From assembly GCA_963718685.1 (NCBI GenBank), contig OY970356.1, positions 186,001 through 250,000 on the forward strand: a DNA stretch of 64,000 bases, given 5' to 3'. The notes beneath the pieces are model-generated. The model had not been told where the DNA came from and ran no database searches. It was given only the letters and a program-made list of their open reading frames with translations. Positions 26,430 to 35,531 of this stretch are shown piece after piece. The position numbers and the translations under genes were made by a program. The DNA is from CAVQWH01 sp963718685. GTDB lineage: Bacteria > Patescibacteriota > Saccharimonadia > Saccharimonadales > Saccharimonadaceae. How positions within the stretch are numbered: the first letter of the stretch is position 1; every line of letters begins with the position of its first letter.

Positions 26430-26697
26430 TGAAGTAAGGCTAGAGGCTCCGCCTGTCGAACCAGGTGAGTATGTGCATACTAAAACCCAAAAACTCTATG
26501 AAGTTTTAGGTGTAGCCTGTCATTCCGAAACGCTAGAATGGTTTGTAGTTTATAAACCGCTTTACGAGCATGAAGGTATGCCGGACATTTGGGTGCGACC
26601 ATATAAAATGTTTTTTGAAGAAATTTCAGTTGGGGGAATAACGCGTCATCGCTTCGAAAAAGTTACCAAAAACGAAAAAGACACTCCAGAAAACTAG
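26416..26697 (+). CDS. DUF1653 family protein
   Basis: A 93-aa protein with the conserved pattern of DUF1653 (PF07866): PGEYVHTKTQKLYEVLGVA, then HSETLEWFVVYKPLY, and a WVRPYKMFFEEI core, which together suggest a small SH3-like barrel. Function is unknown. It overlaps the ligA stop by 14 nt, so the two are coupled. No recognisable terminator follows; convergent transcription from the RRM gene meets it 31 nt downstream. Confidence 0.85.
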   Translation: MAKNNEVRLEAPPVEPGEYVHTKTQKLYEVLGVACHSETLEWFVVYKPLYEHEGMPDIWVRPYKMFFEEISVGGITRHRFEKVTKNEKDTPEN

Positions 26698-26728
26698 AGC
26701 GCCTTTTTCTTAGTAGCAAATTATAAAT

Positions 26729-27022
26729 TTACCAGCTATTGCGTTGGTTGTTGTCGCGTCGCGGGCGTTCTTCACGCGGGCGAGCTTCGTTGACAACAAT
26801 TTTGCGGCCGTCAAGCTCGCTATCGTTCAATTGTTCGATAGCTTTTGTGCCGTCTTCATCGTTGTCAAATTCAACGAATCCAAAGCCTTTGCTTCGTCCA
26901 CTGTCGCGGTCGGTTATCACTTTGGCGCTAGCTACGGGGCCAATACTAGCGAAATGCGCTTTTAGCGAATCGTCGTTAGTGTCCCAAGACAAGCTACCAA
27001 TAAAAAGTTTCTTAGACATCAA
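26729..27022 (-). CDS. RNA-binding protein with one RRM (cold-shock type)
   Basis: This 97-aa protein is a single RNA-recognition motif of the type found in cyanobacteria and many environmental bacteria. RNP2 is LFIGSL (about 5-10) and RNP1 is KGFGFVEF (about 45-52). A short basic, Asn/Arg-rich tail follows (ends PRRDNNQRNSW). Such proteins are often cold-induced and act on structured mRNAs. The region upstream of its start (27023-27300) contains several hairpins, as expected for a thermosensing or autoregulated leader. Confidence 0.93.
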   Translation of the reverse strand: MMSKKLFIGSLSWDTNDDSLKAHFASIGPVASAKVITDRDSGRSKGFGFVEFDNDEDGTKAIEQLNDSELDGRKIVVNEARPREERPRRDNNQRNSW

Positions 27023-27358
27023 ATGTTCCTTACTATTACTTATTCGTCAGATCGACCAGTTCATATCTTACTTTTATTAGCGATGAAGCAGGCTTCGATT
27101 CACTGACAGCACGATACTACGTTTCTGAACTCTTACAGTTAAACACAGTCGCTCGATAATTACCAGTAAAAGTGCTTGTGCTGCAGGCTTATTTATGTAA
27201 TCATAAACGTATTGGCTGATGCGCCAATGAGGCAGTAGGCTTTTAAAAACAAACACTTACAAAAAACCGCAGCCTCAGGGTGGGCGCGCAGCAGCTTACA
27301 TGTAAAACACCTCTTTGCCAGAGGTGTTTTTGTTTGCTAGAATAAATCTATTCGTTAT
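27023..27358. other. 336-bp intergenic region with hairpins and a strong terminator
   Basis: No gene is seen here. Hairpins are GAAGC/GCTTC (about 27085-27096), TTTATG/CATAAA (27192-27207) and ATTGGC/GCCAAT (27211-27228). It holds the leader of the RRM gene on the minus strand, and may also encode a plus-strand RNA that ends in the terminator at 27304-27331. I checked for tmRNA, SRP RNA and RNase P features and found none. Confidence 0.5.
27304..27331 (+). terminator. Strong intrinsic terminator (27304-27331)
   Basis: AAAACACCTC and GAGGTGTTTT form a perfect 10-bp stem with a 7-nt loop, followed by TGTTTG. On the plus strand the T-run is longer. No plus-strand gene ends just before it, since the RRM gene is on the minus strand, so either DUF1653 read-through or an unannotated RNA is terminated here. 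Confidence 0.8.
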
Positions 27359-27435
<77 letters not shown>

Positions 27436-27478
27436 AGACTATCGACTACATAGGGCAGTATAGTATGATTAACTTAAG

Positions 27479-28756
27479 ATGTTTAAGAAAATTATCCAAA
27501 AAAGACTAGAAAGACTTGCTAAAAAGTATCTGAAAAAGCACAAACCGAAACTAATATTGGTAACCGGTAGCGTGGGCAAGACTAGCACTAAGTTGGCGAT
27601 TGCCACGGTGCTTAGCGAGCGCTTTGGTGTGCGCGTCCACGAAGGTAATCATAACAGCGAGCTAAGCGTACCTTTAGGAATTTTAGGCATTGACTATCCT
27701 GATAATATCCACTCACTTGGCGCTTGGCTTAAGGTGCATAAAGCTGCGAAACGAAGGATTAAAAATAAAACCAACGACTGCGATGTAATAGTTCAGGAGC
27801 TTGGCACTGACGCCCCTGGGGATATTCCGCATTTTGGCACTTACCTTAAGGCTGATATTGCGGTAGTAACTGCGGTAAGTCCAGAGCATATGCAAACATT
27901 TGGCAATCTGGACGCTGTGGCACAAGAAGAATTAGCAGTAGCAAAATTTAGTGAACGTATTGTAATTAACCGTGACGATATTGACGGTAGCTATTCGAAG
28001 TTTTTGAGCTTGTCTGCAGTGAATACTTATGGAGTAAGCGGCGCCGCTGAGTATCGTTTTGAAACCATCGACAGTAACCTGAAAGACGGTTTTAAAGGTC
28101 AGTTTATTGCACCTGAATTTGGTAAAGTAGATGTTACTTTAAAACTGGTAGGGGAGCAAAACGTCAAAGCTGCAGTAGCGGCTGGTTTAGTTGGCGCAAA
28201 ACTAGGTTTAACAGCGCAAGACATAGCAAATGGCCAATCAAAAATCCAACCGGTTCATGGCCGCATGAATATTGTTAAAGGTCTTAAAGACTCTACTTTG
28301 ATTGATGACACCTATAACTCCAGCCCTCTAGCGGCTGAAGCGGCCCTAAGAACACTTTATGGCTTATCGGCCGGACAAAAAATTGCGATTTTAGGCAGTA
28401 TGAACGAATTGGGAACTACGTCAGCTGAAGCTCATAAAAAGCTTGGCGAATTTTGCAATGGTACTGAACTGGCATGGGTAATTACTATCGGGAAAGAAGC
28501 TGAGGAACACTTAGCTCCTGCGGCTAAAGGTCAAGGTTGTCAGGTAAAGAGTTTTTCCAATCCTTATGACGCCGGAGCATTTGCGCATAAGGTTTTGGAA
28601 AGGAACGCTATTGTGCTGGCAAAGGGTTCACAGAATGGTGTATTCGCCGAGGAGGCTTTAAAAATACTGCTTCATAACAGTGTTGATGAAAGGCAGCTCG
28701 TGAGACAATCGGCTGCTTGGTTGGAACAAAAGCAAAAACAGTTTGCCAAGCTTTAG
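27479..28756 (+). CDS. murF: MurF-type Mur ligase
   Basis: MurF joins D-Ala-D-Ala to UDP-MurNAc-tripeptide in peptidoglycan synthesis. The 425-aa protein has the Mur ligase P-loop TGSVGKTST (about 29-37), EGNHNSELSVPLGIL, the central ATPase region, and the MurF signature HGRMNIV...LIDDTYNSSPLAAEAALR. The N-terminal substrate-binding domain is reduced compared with E. coli (452 aa), as in several CPR MurF proteins. It could instead be a related Mur-like ligase. TATGAT at 27464-27469 lies 9 nt before the ATG, suggesting a leaderless mRNA. Confidence 0.85.
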   Translation: MFKKIIQKRLERLAKKYLKKHKPKLILVTGSVGKTSTKLAIATVLSERFGVRVHEGNHNSELSVPLGILGIDYPDNIHSLGAWLKVHKAAKRRIKNKTNDCDVIVQELGTDAPGDIPHFGTYLKADIAVVTAVSPEHMQTFGNLDAVAQEELAVAKFSERIVINRDDIDGSYSKFLSLSAVNTYGVSGAAEYRFETIDSNLKDGFKGQFIAPEFGKVDVTLKLVGEQNVKAAVAAGLVGAKLGLTAQDIANGQSKIQPVHGRMNIVKGLKDSTLIDDTYNSSPLAAEAALRTLYGLSAGQKIAILGSMNELGTTSAEAHKKLGEFCNGTELAWVITIGKEAEEHLAPAAKGQGCQVKSFSNPYDAGAFAHKVLERNAIVLAKGSQNGVFAEEALKILLHNSVDERQLVRQSAAWLEQKQKQFAKL

Positions 28757-28808
28757 CGCTACATGATATGCTAAACTAAAGATTACTTGAGGGGGATACG
28801 TTAGAGTC

Positions 28809-30377
28809 ATGAACGACGATATCAAGCCAGTAGATATAAATGACGAATTGCAAAATTCCTCACCACCTAATAACTTTGAATCACCTAATCCAGCTCAGCC
28901 ACCTACAACTTCGTTTTCCCAACCACCTGTAACAATGGGCTCTCCGCCCGGTAAAAAGAGCCGTAAAAAGCTCTACACCATCGTTCTTACTGTGATAATA
29001 GTGGCTTTGGTAGCAATTGGCGGCGGTGCAGCTTATGCCCTGTGGTATACCAACCCTGAAAAAGTAGTAGCCGATGCGGTAGATAATATTATTAAAAGTC
29101 CTTCTTCAATTACGAATGCATACTTTGAGAGTAAGACAAAAAGTGGAGATAAGCTAACCGTCACTTTTGACACCCAGACCGATAATCCAAAACTAGCCGG
29201 GTCGCTTAGTGCAAAAGTCAGTGTAGACACCCAAGAGTTTAAAATTAATCTAAGTGGTGCCGGTATGGTATCCCAAAACGGCGATCTTTACTTTAAAGTT
29301 AATAACACTCAAGAACTGATAGACAAACTGCTGGTAACTGACTACGGCAAGCTTTATGCTAAAAGCCCAACTTTAGTAAAAGCTCTTAAAGACTTTGCTA
29401 AAAAAATTGATGGAAGATGGATAAAGATCGACACCAAGGATATTCAAGATATGCTTGATAGCCAGGGTTACAAAAAGCAAAGGCAATGTTATCAGAATGC
29501 TCTAAGTAAATTCTATGAAAATAAGGATCAGCAAAGTCAGGTAATGAATGCCTATGGCAACAATAAGTTTATCATCGTAAAAGATAGTACCGACCGTGCA
29601 ACAATAAACGGCGTAGATAGTAGTGGTTATAATATTTCCTGGAATGTACAAAAATCTAATGACTTTAGCGATGCGGTTGAAAAAACCGATGTTGCAAAAG
29701 CTGTAAAGAAGTGCGATACGTCCAGTGATAATAGCTATCAAAATCCAAAACCCACCAAACAGGAAATTAAACAATCACAAAAAGAAGTCGACAAGGCAAA
29801 ACTGAAACTCTGGGTTTCTAAATGGGACCATAACCTTACCGGCGTAGATGCATCTTATGATGCCAGTGACGGCACAAGTAATACTCTTAAAGTAAAGACT
29901 GATTTTAAGAATAAGCCCCAACTTCAGAGTCCTAAAAACGCCTTGTCTCTTATGGATCTGCAGCAAGATATAAATCGAATATTTTCAACCCCAGAAGTCA
30001 GCCAGATAACGACTGCTTCCACTAGTAGCGGCGTACAGGCCAAAGCAAGAGATACCAAGCGACGATCAGATGCACTTTTTGTTAGGCAAGCAGCCGAATC
30101 ATTTAACATAAATAATGGCAGATATCCCACATCAAAGGCAGACTTTATGGCTTCAGGTAATTCGGTCCGCTTAGACAGCAGCGTGGTCTTAAGGACAGTT
30201 TCATCTAAGCCTACGGCAGTGTACACCGATTCGGTAGCTGGCGGAACGAACGACCACGACGCAGTAGCTGTTCAATATTGTTCGGGCACGGGTATCAAGA
30301 TTTTCTATTGGCAACAAGTCTCCGGTAAATTACAAACCATTGTAGCTGGCAGCTGCGCAAGCTCAAATATCTCATAG
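28809..30377 (+). CDS. Membrane-anchored protein with a pilin-like C-terminal segment
   Basis: The 522-aa protein begins with a proline-rich cytoplasmic part (about 1-55), one transmembrane helix (about 59-83), and a large extracytoplasmic region of unknown fold (about 85-390). Near the C-terminus (about 410-450) lies RDTKRRSDALFVRQAAESF followed by NNGRYPTSK, the pattern seen just after the N-terminal helix of CPR and Gram-positive type II/IV pseudopilins. The pilin methylation motif is absent, so this is a pilin head placed on a different anchor. An extended -10 (TGCTAAACT, ending 28777) lies upstream. Function unknown. Confidence 0.7.
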   Translation: MNDDIKPVDINDELQNSSPPNNFESPNPAQPPTTSFSQPPVTMGSPPGKKSRKKLYTIVLTVIIVALVAIGGGAAYALWYTNPEKVVADAVDNIIKSPSSITNAYFESKTKSGDKLTVTFDTQTDNPKLAGSLSAKVSVDTQEFKINLSGAGMVSQNGDLYFKVNNTQELIDKLLVTDYGKLYAKSPTLVKALKDFAKKIDGRWIKIDTKDIQDMLDSQGYKKQRQCYQNALSKFYENKDQQSQVMNAYGNNKFIIVKDSTDRATINGVDSSGYNISWNVQKSNDFSDAVEKTDVAKAVKKCDTSSDNSYQNPKPTKQEIKQSQKEVDKAKLKLWVSKWDHNLTGVDASYDASDGTSNTLKVKTDFKNKPQLQSPKNALSLMDLQQDINRIFSTPEVSQITTASTSSGVQAKARDTKRRSDALFVRQAAESFNINNGRYPTSKADFMASGNSVRLDSSVVLRTVSSKPTAVYTDSVAGGTNDHDAVAVQYCSGTGIKIFYWQQVSGKLQTIVAGSCASSNIS

Positions 30378-30401
30378 AAGTAATTTACTTTTATCATTTG
30401 C

Positions 30402-30407
30402 TATAAT
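30402..30407 (+). promoter_or_regulatory. -10 of leuS
   Basis: TATAAT with the extended TGC immediately before it (30399-30401). The leuS ATG is 12 nt downstream, so the leader is very short and no ribosome-binding site is visible. Confidence 0.65.
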
Positions 30408-30419
30408 TAATCTATAGTT

Positions 30420-33311
30420 ATGCAAGAACGATACAATCCTAAGGACATTGAGTCCAAATGGCAAAAAATTTGGGAAGAAAAAGAGACGTATAAAGTAGAC
30501 TTTGCCGATCATAAACGTCCCAAGTACTACGGCTTTAGTATGCTGCCTGGAATCACTGGTGCCGGTATACATACAGGCCATGGTCGAACTTTCCAGTTTA
30601 GCGATATCAAGGTGCGCACCAAGAGGCAACAAGGCTTTAACGCCTACCATCCAATCGGCTGGGACTCTTTTGGTTTGCCGGTAGAAAATTACGCTATTAA
30701 AATTGGCAAACAACCGCGCGAAGCCCACGATGAAGCCTTAATTAACTTTAAAAAACAACTTAAAAGACTGGGTTATAGCTATGACTGGAGCAAGGAAATT
30801 AGTACCGCCGATCCGGAATATTATAAATGGACGCAATGGATTTTTAATAAACTTTACGAACATGGTTTGGCGTATCAAAAAGAAAGTCCGCAGTGGTGGT
30901 GTGAAACAGACAAGACGGTTTTAGCTAACGAGCAAGTTGAAGGCGGGCGATGCTGGCGTTGCGGCAATCCAGTTGTAAAGAAAAACTTAAAGCAATGGTT
31001 TTTCAAAATCACTGAATATGCTGACGAAATACTAGAAGCGACTGATGGTTTAGACTGGACCGAAATGGTTAAGACTATGCAGAAAAACTGGATCGGCAAA
31101 AGCCAGGGTGCTGAAGTAGCTTTTCCAATTTTAGATTCAAAAAAGACTATCAAAATCTTTACTACCCGAGTTGATACGATATTCGGCGCTACTTTTTTGG
31201 TGTTGGCTCCGGAGCATAGCTTAGTCAAGCAACTTACTACTAAAGAGCAGACTAAAAAAGTAGATAAATATGTAAAGGAAGCTAGTCAAAAGTCAGATAT
31301 TGAGCGGCAAGAAACTAATCGCAACAAGACAGGCGTTTTTACCGGCAGTTACGCTACTAATCCGGCGACCGGCGAGAAAATTCCTATTTGGGTGGCTGAT
31401 TATGTTTTGATGGGCTACGGTACGGGTGCGATTATGGCCGTGCCGGCGCATGATGAAAGAGATCATGAGTTTGCTAGGGAACACAACTTGCCAGAAATCA
31501 ATGTCATTAATCCTGTAGTTATAAGAGAAGACGCCAAGCAAAAAACTGAGTTTAAGAAAAAGAAAAAAGTTGTTGTAGTAGTAGAAGATAGCAAAGGCAA
31601 AATTCTAACTATTAACTGGGGCAAAAAATTTGGCGGTCGTTTAACTATTGGCGGTACGATAGAAGAAGATGAGTCACCTGAGGAAACAGCACTTAGAGAA
31701 ATTACAGAAGAAACTGGTTACAACGACGTTAAGATTTTAGGGACGGGTGATGAAACTTATTTTTATAAATATTATGCCTTTTCGAAACAAGAGGCTCATG
31801 ACGTTCAAGCATTTTTTGTCCACGCAAAGCTAAATAGTGATAAAAAGGAAAAGCAAAATCTTGATGAGTCCGAAAAAAATAAGTTTAAAGTCGAGTGGGT
31901 TACGAAGGAAGTTGCTGCTCAGGAAGTCGTTGATCCTTTACATAAATACGGCATAGATAAGTTTATTTTTAAACAGTGTTTCCATGGCGAAGGAGTACTG
32001 GATAACTCCAGTCAATTTAATGGCATGGAATCATCTCAGGCTAGAGAAGAGATTGTAGCTTGGCTTGAACAGCAGGGCCAGGGCGAAGCTAAAACTCAAT
32101 ACAAAATGCACGACTGGTTAATATCTCGCCAGCGCTATTGGGGCGCCCCAATTCCGATTATTCACTGCCCTAGTGACGGCGCGGTAGCGGTGCCCGACAA
32201 GGACTTGCCGGTGATTTTGCCAGAAGTTAAGGACTACAAACCGACAGGTGGTGCCACGTCGGTATTGGCTGACGTAAAAGAGTGGGTCAACACGAGTTGT
32301 CCCAAATGTGGCGGTCCGGCTAAGCGCGAAACCGATACGATGGATGGTTACGCCTGCTCAAGCTGGTATTTCCTGCGCTACCTTGATCCGTTTAATGAAA
32401 AGCAAGCTTGGGATCCTGAAGTTGCCAAGCATTGGATGCCGGTTGATTTTTATAATGGTGCCGACCACGCGGTTGCGCACTTACTTTATGCTCGTTTTTG
32501 GATGAGGTTTTTCTACAAGCTAGACCTGGTTGGTACGCCAGAGCCATTTAAGACAATGATGTACAATGCCTATATCTTAGCACCGGATGGCTTGAAAATG
32601 AGCAAATCCAAAGGTAATGTAATCGATCCTCTTGAGATTATGGACAGTGGCTACGGAGCGGATAGTTTGAGGGTTTACGAAATGTTTATCGCCCCGTTTG
32701 ACATGGAAGCGCCGTGGGATACCAGAGGGGTGCCGGGAGCTTACAGGTTTCTCAATAGGGTTTGGAATTTGACACAGGAATATCACTCCGGCAAAGAAAA
32801 TACTTTAAGTAAAGAATATGAAAAGCATCTCTTGCAAACTGCCCATAAAACCATTAAGAAAGTTACTGAAGATATAGAAAATGACAAATTTAACACAGCC
32901 GTGGCAGCTATGATGGAAGCTGTAAATAGTTATTTTAAGCTAAAGGAAGAAGGTGGTATAGGCAAGAATTCGGCGTGGCAATTTGCTATTGAAAGTTTGT
33001 TGCAGATATTAGCGCCATTTGCACCACACATTACTGAAGAGCTTTGGCAACTGTTAGGTCACAAAGACACGATTCATATCGATAACTGGCCCGAGTGGGA
33101 TGAAAAATATTTAGCCCAGACATCAGTAACCCTAGCATTGCAGGTCAACGGCAAAGTACGTGCCGAGTTGCAACTGAGCAAAGAGACTGGGGAAGAAGAG
33201 GCTGTAGCGGCTGCTAAGGCAAATCAAAAGGCAGCCCCTTATCTTGATAACAAGACGGTACGAAAAGTCATTTACGTTCCAGGTAGAATAATTAACCTGG
33301 TTGTTTCTTAG
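30420..33311 (+). CDS. leuS: Leucyl-tRNA synthetase with inserted Nudix domain
   Basis: The 963-aa protein is a bacterial LeuRS: HTGH (HIGH, about 51-54), editing-domain motifs TTRVDTIFGA (about 248) and VPAHDERDHEF (about 341), the DWLISRQRYWGAPIP segment, and KMSKS (726-730). About 150 extra residues (about 365-518) sit inside the CP1 editing domain. They hold a complete Nudix box, GX5EX7REUXEEXGU (G412, E418, R426-E427, E430-E431, G433), starting within GGTIEEDESPEETALREITE. The reading frame is continuous, with no sign of a broken gene. Zinc ligands are partly changed: one Cys pair in the first zinc module is lost. CPR LeuRS proteins are otherwise similar. Confidence 0.95.
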   Translation: MQERYNPKDIESKWQKIWEEKETYKVDFADHKRPKYYGFSMLPGITGAGIHTGHGRTFQFSDIKVRTKRQQGFNAYHPIGWDSFGLPVENYAIKIGKQPREAHDEALINFKKQLKRLGYSYDWSKEISTADPEYYKWTQWIFNKLYEHGLAYQKESPQWWCETDKTVLANEQVEGGRCWRCGNPVVKKNLKQWFFKITEYADEILEATDGLDWTEMVKTMQKNWIGKSQGAEVAFPILDSKKTIKIFTTRVDTIFGATFLVLAPEHSLVKQLTTKEQTKKVDKYVKEASQKSDIERQETNRNKTGVFTGSYATNPATGEKIPIWVADYVLMGYGTGAIMAVPAHDERDHEFAREHNLPEINVINPVVIREDAKQKTEFKKKKKVVVVVEDSKGKILTINWGKKFGGRLTIGGTIEEDESPEETALREITEETGYNDVKILGTGDETYFYKYYAFSKQEAHDVQAFFVHAKLNSDKKEKQNLDESEKNKFKVEWVTKEVAAQEVVDPLHKYGIDKFIFKQCFHGEGVLDNSSQFNGMESSQAREEIVAWLEQQGQGEAKTQYKMHDWLISRQRYWGAPIPIIHCPSDGAVAVPDKDLPVILPEVKDYKPTGGATSVLADVKEWVNTSCPKCGGPAKRETDTMDGYACSSWYFLRYLDPFNEKQAWDPEVAKHWMPVDFYNGADHAVAHLLYARFWMRFFYKLDLVGTPEPFKTMMYNAYILAPDGLKMSKSKGNVIDPLEIMDSGYGADSLRVYEMFIAPFDMEAPWDTRGVPGAYRFLNRVWNLTQEYHSGKENTLSKEYEKHLLQTAHKTIKKVTEDIENDKFNTAVAAMMEAVNSYFKLKEEGGIGKNSAWQFAIESLLQILAPFAPHITEELWQLLGHKDTIHIDNWPEWDEKYLAQTSVTLALQVNGKVRAELQLSKETGEEEAVAAAKANQKAAPYLDNKTVRKVIYVPGRIINLVVS

Positions 33312-33314
33312 TTT

Positions 33315-34739
33315 TTAATAGTGGACTACAACCGTGGTACCTATCGGAGCCCAGTCGTAAACCCACTTGGCCTGATCGTTGGGCTCATTCACGCAACCGT
33401 GACTCATAGTGTGGCCCCAGTTATGGTGCCAGTAAGCACCGTGTAGGGCGTAGTCTTGGTAAAAGTAATTTACCCACTGTACGTTCGGCAAGTCGTAGTA
33501 ATCGCCGCTAGCCTTTGATCCTCCAACCATTCGCTGCGAAGCGTATTTTATATAAATATGAAACACGCCCGTTACCGTTTCATGACCGGGTACACCGCTA
33601 GAGATGAGAAAGTGCCTTACAGGTGTTGATTCTTGGTAGGCGGTAAGTGATTGTTGGCTAAGATTTACTTCGATCCATTTTTTCTCAGCTGTCATATTGA
33701 CGGTTTTGAACGGAGTAGCTTTAGTCTGTATCTTGCCTGTATATGATTGTTTACGAGATAAAGACTGCACCAGTTCACTAGCTACTTGGTCTTGGTTAGT
33801 CACAGTCTGACCGACTTGCCCTTCTTGTACTACTAGCGCTGGCGATCCATCTTTATTTTTAATGACATCCTGATTCTTAGTCGGCACATTTAATGCACCA
33901 GTAATTGAAGCTACGTATTGCTTAACCTTAGCCTCGTTCAGGCCTATTTTATAAGTAGTTTTCGCCGGCGTAATATTCACCCAGCTGGCTTTTTCAGCTA
34001 CCGTGGGCTGGTAACTTGCGCCAGGCGCTGTCAGGATAACGCTGGTATCTACATAACCTTGAGCTTTGCCAAGAGCTCCCTTGATATTGGAGGCTAAAAT
34101 TTGAGCTGAAGTTTTTTCATGACTAACCGGCAGAGTTGTAGATTTTCCATTGGCGACAGCAGAAGCTAGAGTCTTACTCAACTGGTTAGTATCTATTGCG
34201 CTGCCGGATTTTTCAGGTTTAATAACGAATTTATTAGACAAATGGCTAAAAACTATCTTGGCATTTTGCGGAGGCTGAACAGTTACTTTTAATTTTTTGT
34301 TAATATAACCGGCAAGCTGTTGGTCATTAACCTTAACATCAAGTTTTACATGACTCGATTGCCAAAAAGCAATACGGCTCCATAGATTTTGCCGGTGTCG
34401 GTTTAGTAAATTGTTAGTCGTTTGCTTAACGTCTACACTAACACCCAAACTTTTTAAACCGGGGTTTATAGAAGTTTTACCTTCTTTTATGGTGATTTTA
34501 CTTGAAGCGATCTTTTTATTTACTAAGGCAGTCAGCTCCATGGCATTCTTGCCACTTACCGAGGTATCGGCTAAATATACATTTGGCAAAGCTTTGCCAG
34601 AGAAGTATATTGTGGTCGCTATTCCTATAAATAAAATAACCCCAAACAAACTAGCCACAGAAATGCTTAGTTGTTTGTGGTTCTTAAAATAAGATAATAA
34701 CTTTTGTAGTTTAGGGGTCATTGTTTTTCCCAAGCTCAA
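33315..34739 (-). CDS. L,D-transpeptidase with PG-binding-like domains
   Basis: This enzyme forms 3-3 cross-links in peptidoglycan or attaches proteins to it. The 474-aa protein has a cytoplasmic N-terminus, one anchor helix (about 26-48), two PG_binding_4-like (PF12229) domains (about 60-330), and a C-terminal YkuD domain with the catalytic HGAYWHHNWGH and MSHGCVNEP. TTG 34739 and ATG 34721 are both possible starts. A TATAAT box on the minus strand (about 34762-34757) lies upstream of both. It faces rpmF, with a shared promoter region between them. Confidence 0.93.
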   Translation of the reverse strand: MSLGKTMTPKLQKLLSYFKNHKQLSISVASLFGVILFIGIATTIYFSGKALPNVYLADTSVSGKNAMELTALVNKKIASSKITIKEGKTSINPGLKSLGVSVDVKQTTNNLLNRHRQNLWSRIAFWQSSHVKLDVKVNDQQLAGYINKKLKVTVQPPQNAKIVFSHLSNKFVIKPEKSGSAIDTNQLSKTLASAVANGKSTTLPVSHEKTSAQILASNIKGALGKAQGYVDTSVILTAPGASYQPTVAEKASWVNITPAKTTYKIGLNEAKVKQYVASITGALNVPTKNQDVIKNKDGSPALVVQEGQVGQTVTNQDQVASELVQSLSRKQSYTGKIQTKATPFKTVNMTAEKKWIEVNLSQQSLTAYQESTPVRHFLISSGVPGHETVTGVFHIYIKYASQRMVGGSKASGDYYDLPNVQWVNYFYQDYALHGAYWHHNWGHTMSHGCVNEPNDQAKWVYDWAPIGTTVVVHY

Positions 34740-34858
34740 CCATATTAATTGTATTATATACCACGCCGGTTTGCCAAGCGGTTTGAGATACGGCAGTATT
34801 TAGGTTATACTACTAATAAGTTGCTTATAATATAAACCAAAAAAGGAGAGTTTGTTAT

Positions 34859-35008
34859 ATGGCAGAGCCCAAAAAACAGACTAGCCCTCGAAAGAGCGGC
34901 TTGCGTCGCAGTCATTTAGTACTAAAACTTGCTCGTCGAGTTAATGCTAAATCTCCAGTAAAAGTGCACACTACAAAGCGCGAAACTGGTTCAAGGAAGA
35001 AAAGTTAG
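34859..35008 (+). CDS. rpmF: 50S ribosomal protein L32 (zinc-free form)
   Basis: This 49-aa protein was found by reading the gap directly. It begins MAEPKKQTSPRKSGLRRSH, the bL32 N-terminus (MAVPKxKTSxSxRxxRRxH), and continues with a basic segment. The usual two CxxC pairs of the zinc ribbon are absent and the C-terminus ends in KRETGSRKKS. It is of the C-minus type. AAAAGGAG precedes the ATG, and TATAAT (34826-34831) lies about 28 nt upstream. nusB, a Nudix gene, rnc and rpsP follow, a familiar rpmF-rnc neighbourhood. Confidence 0.85.
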   Translation: MAEPKKQTSPRKSGLRRSHLVLKLARRVNAKSPVKVHTTKRETGSRKKS

Positions 35009-35072
35009 CTTCTAGTAAGATTGTTTAAAAGCTAACCACGTACTTTAAGATAAATATAAGGAGTCAAGCGCC

Positions 35073-35531
35073 ATGGCATCAAATCGTCACCTCGGTCGCA
35101 TAATTGCCCTGCAAACGCTTTATGAATATGATTTTCGCTCTTTGGCCGGTGATAAACAAACCGACTTGGAGCAAATTTTAGCGCGCAATTTAGAGCGTTA
35201 TAAAAAGACTGTTGATGATAAAGAGTTTGTAGAACAATTAGTGCGCGGCGTATCAAAAGCCAGCAAAGAACTAGATGCTATTATCCAGCCTGTAGCGCCG
35301 GATTGGCCGATAGATCAGATAGCCAAGGTTGACCATACGATTTTGCAGATAGCCACCTTTGAATTAAAAGAACTGCAAAATATTGTGCCACCCAAGGTAG
35401 TGATTAACGAGGCGGTTGAGCTGGCAAAAGCTTTTGGCTCTGACAGTTCATCCAAATTTATCAACGGAGTTCTAGGCACTGTATACAAGACGCTGACCAA
35501 GGAGTTACCAGATGAAGAAACCAAAGCTTAA
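35073..35531 (+). CDS. nusB: Transcription antitermination factor NusB
   Basis: NusB binds the boxA RNA with S10 and prevents early termination in rRNA operons. The 152-aa helical protein has the family features: RHLGRIIALQTLYEYDF at the start and, near the end, the KVVINEAVELAKAFGSDSS motif and FINGVLG. AAGGAG lies 11 nt before the ATG. The Nudix gene overlaps its 3' end by 20 nt. Confidence 0.95.
   Translation: MASNRHLGRIIALQTLYEYDFRSLAGDKQTDLEQILARNLERYKKTVDDKEFVEQLVRGVSKASKELDAIIQPVAPDWPIDQIAKVDHTILQIATFELKELQNIVPPKVVINEAVELAKAFGSDSSSKFINGVLGTVYKTLTKELPDEETKA

Noticed and set aside
27023..27330. tmRNA, SRP RNA or RNase P RNA
   Set aside because: No tRNA-like end with GTTCRA, no ANDENYALAA-like tag frame, no GGAAGCAGCC-like SRP loop and no RNase P core motifs. 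Only hairpins and a terminator can be supported.
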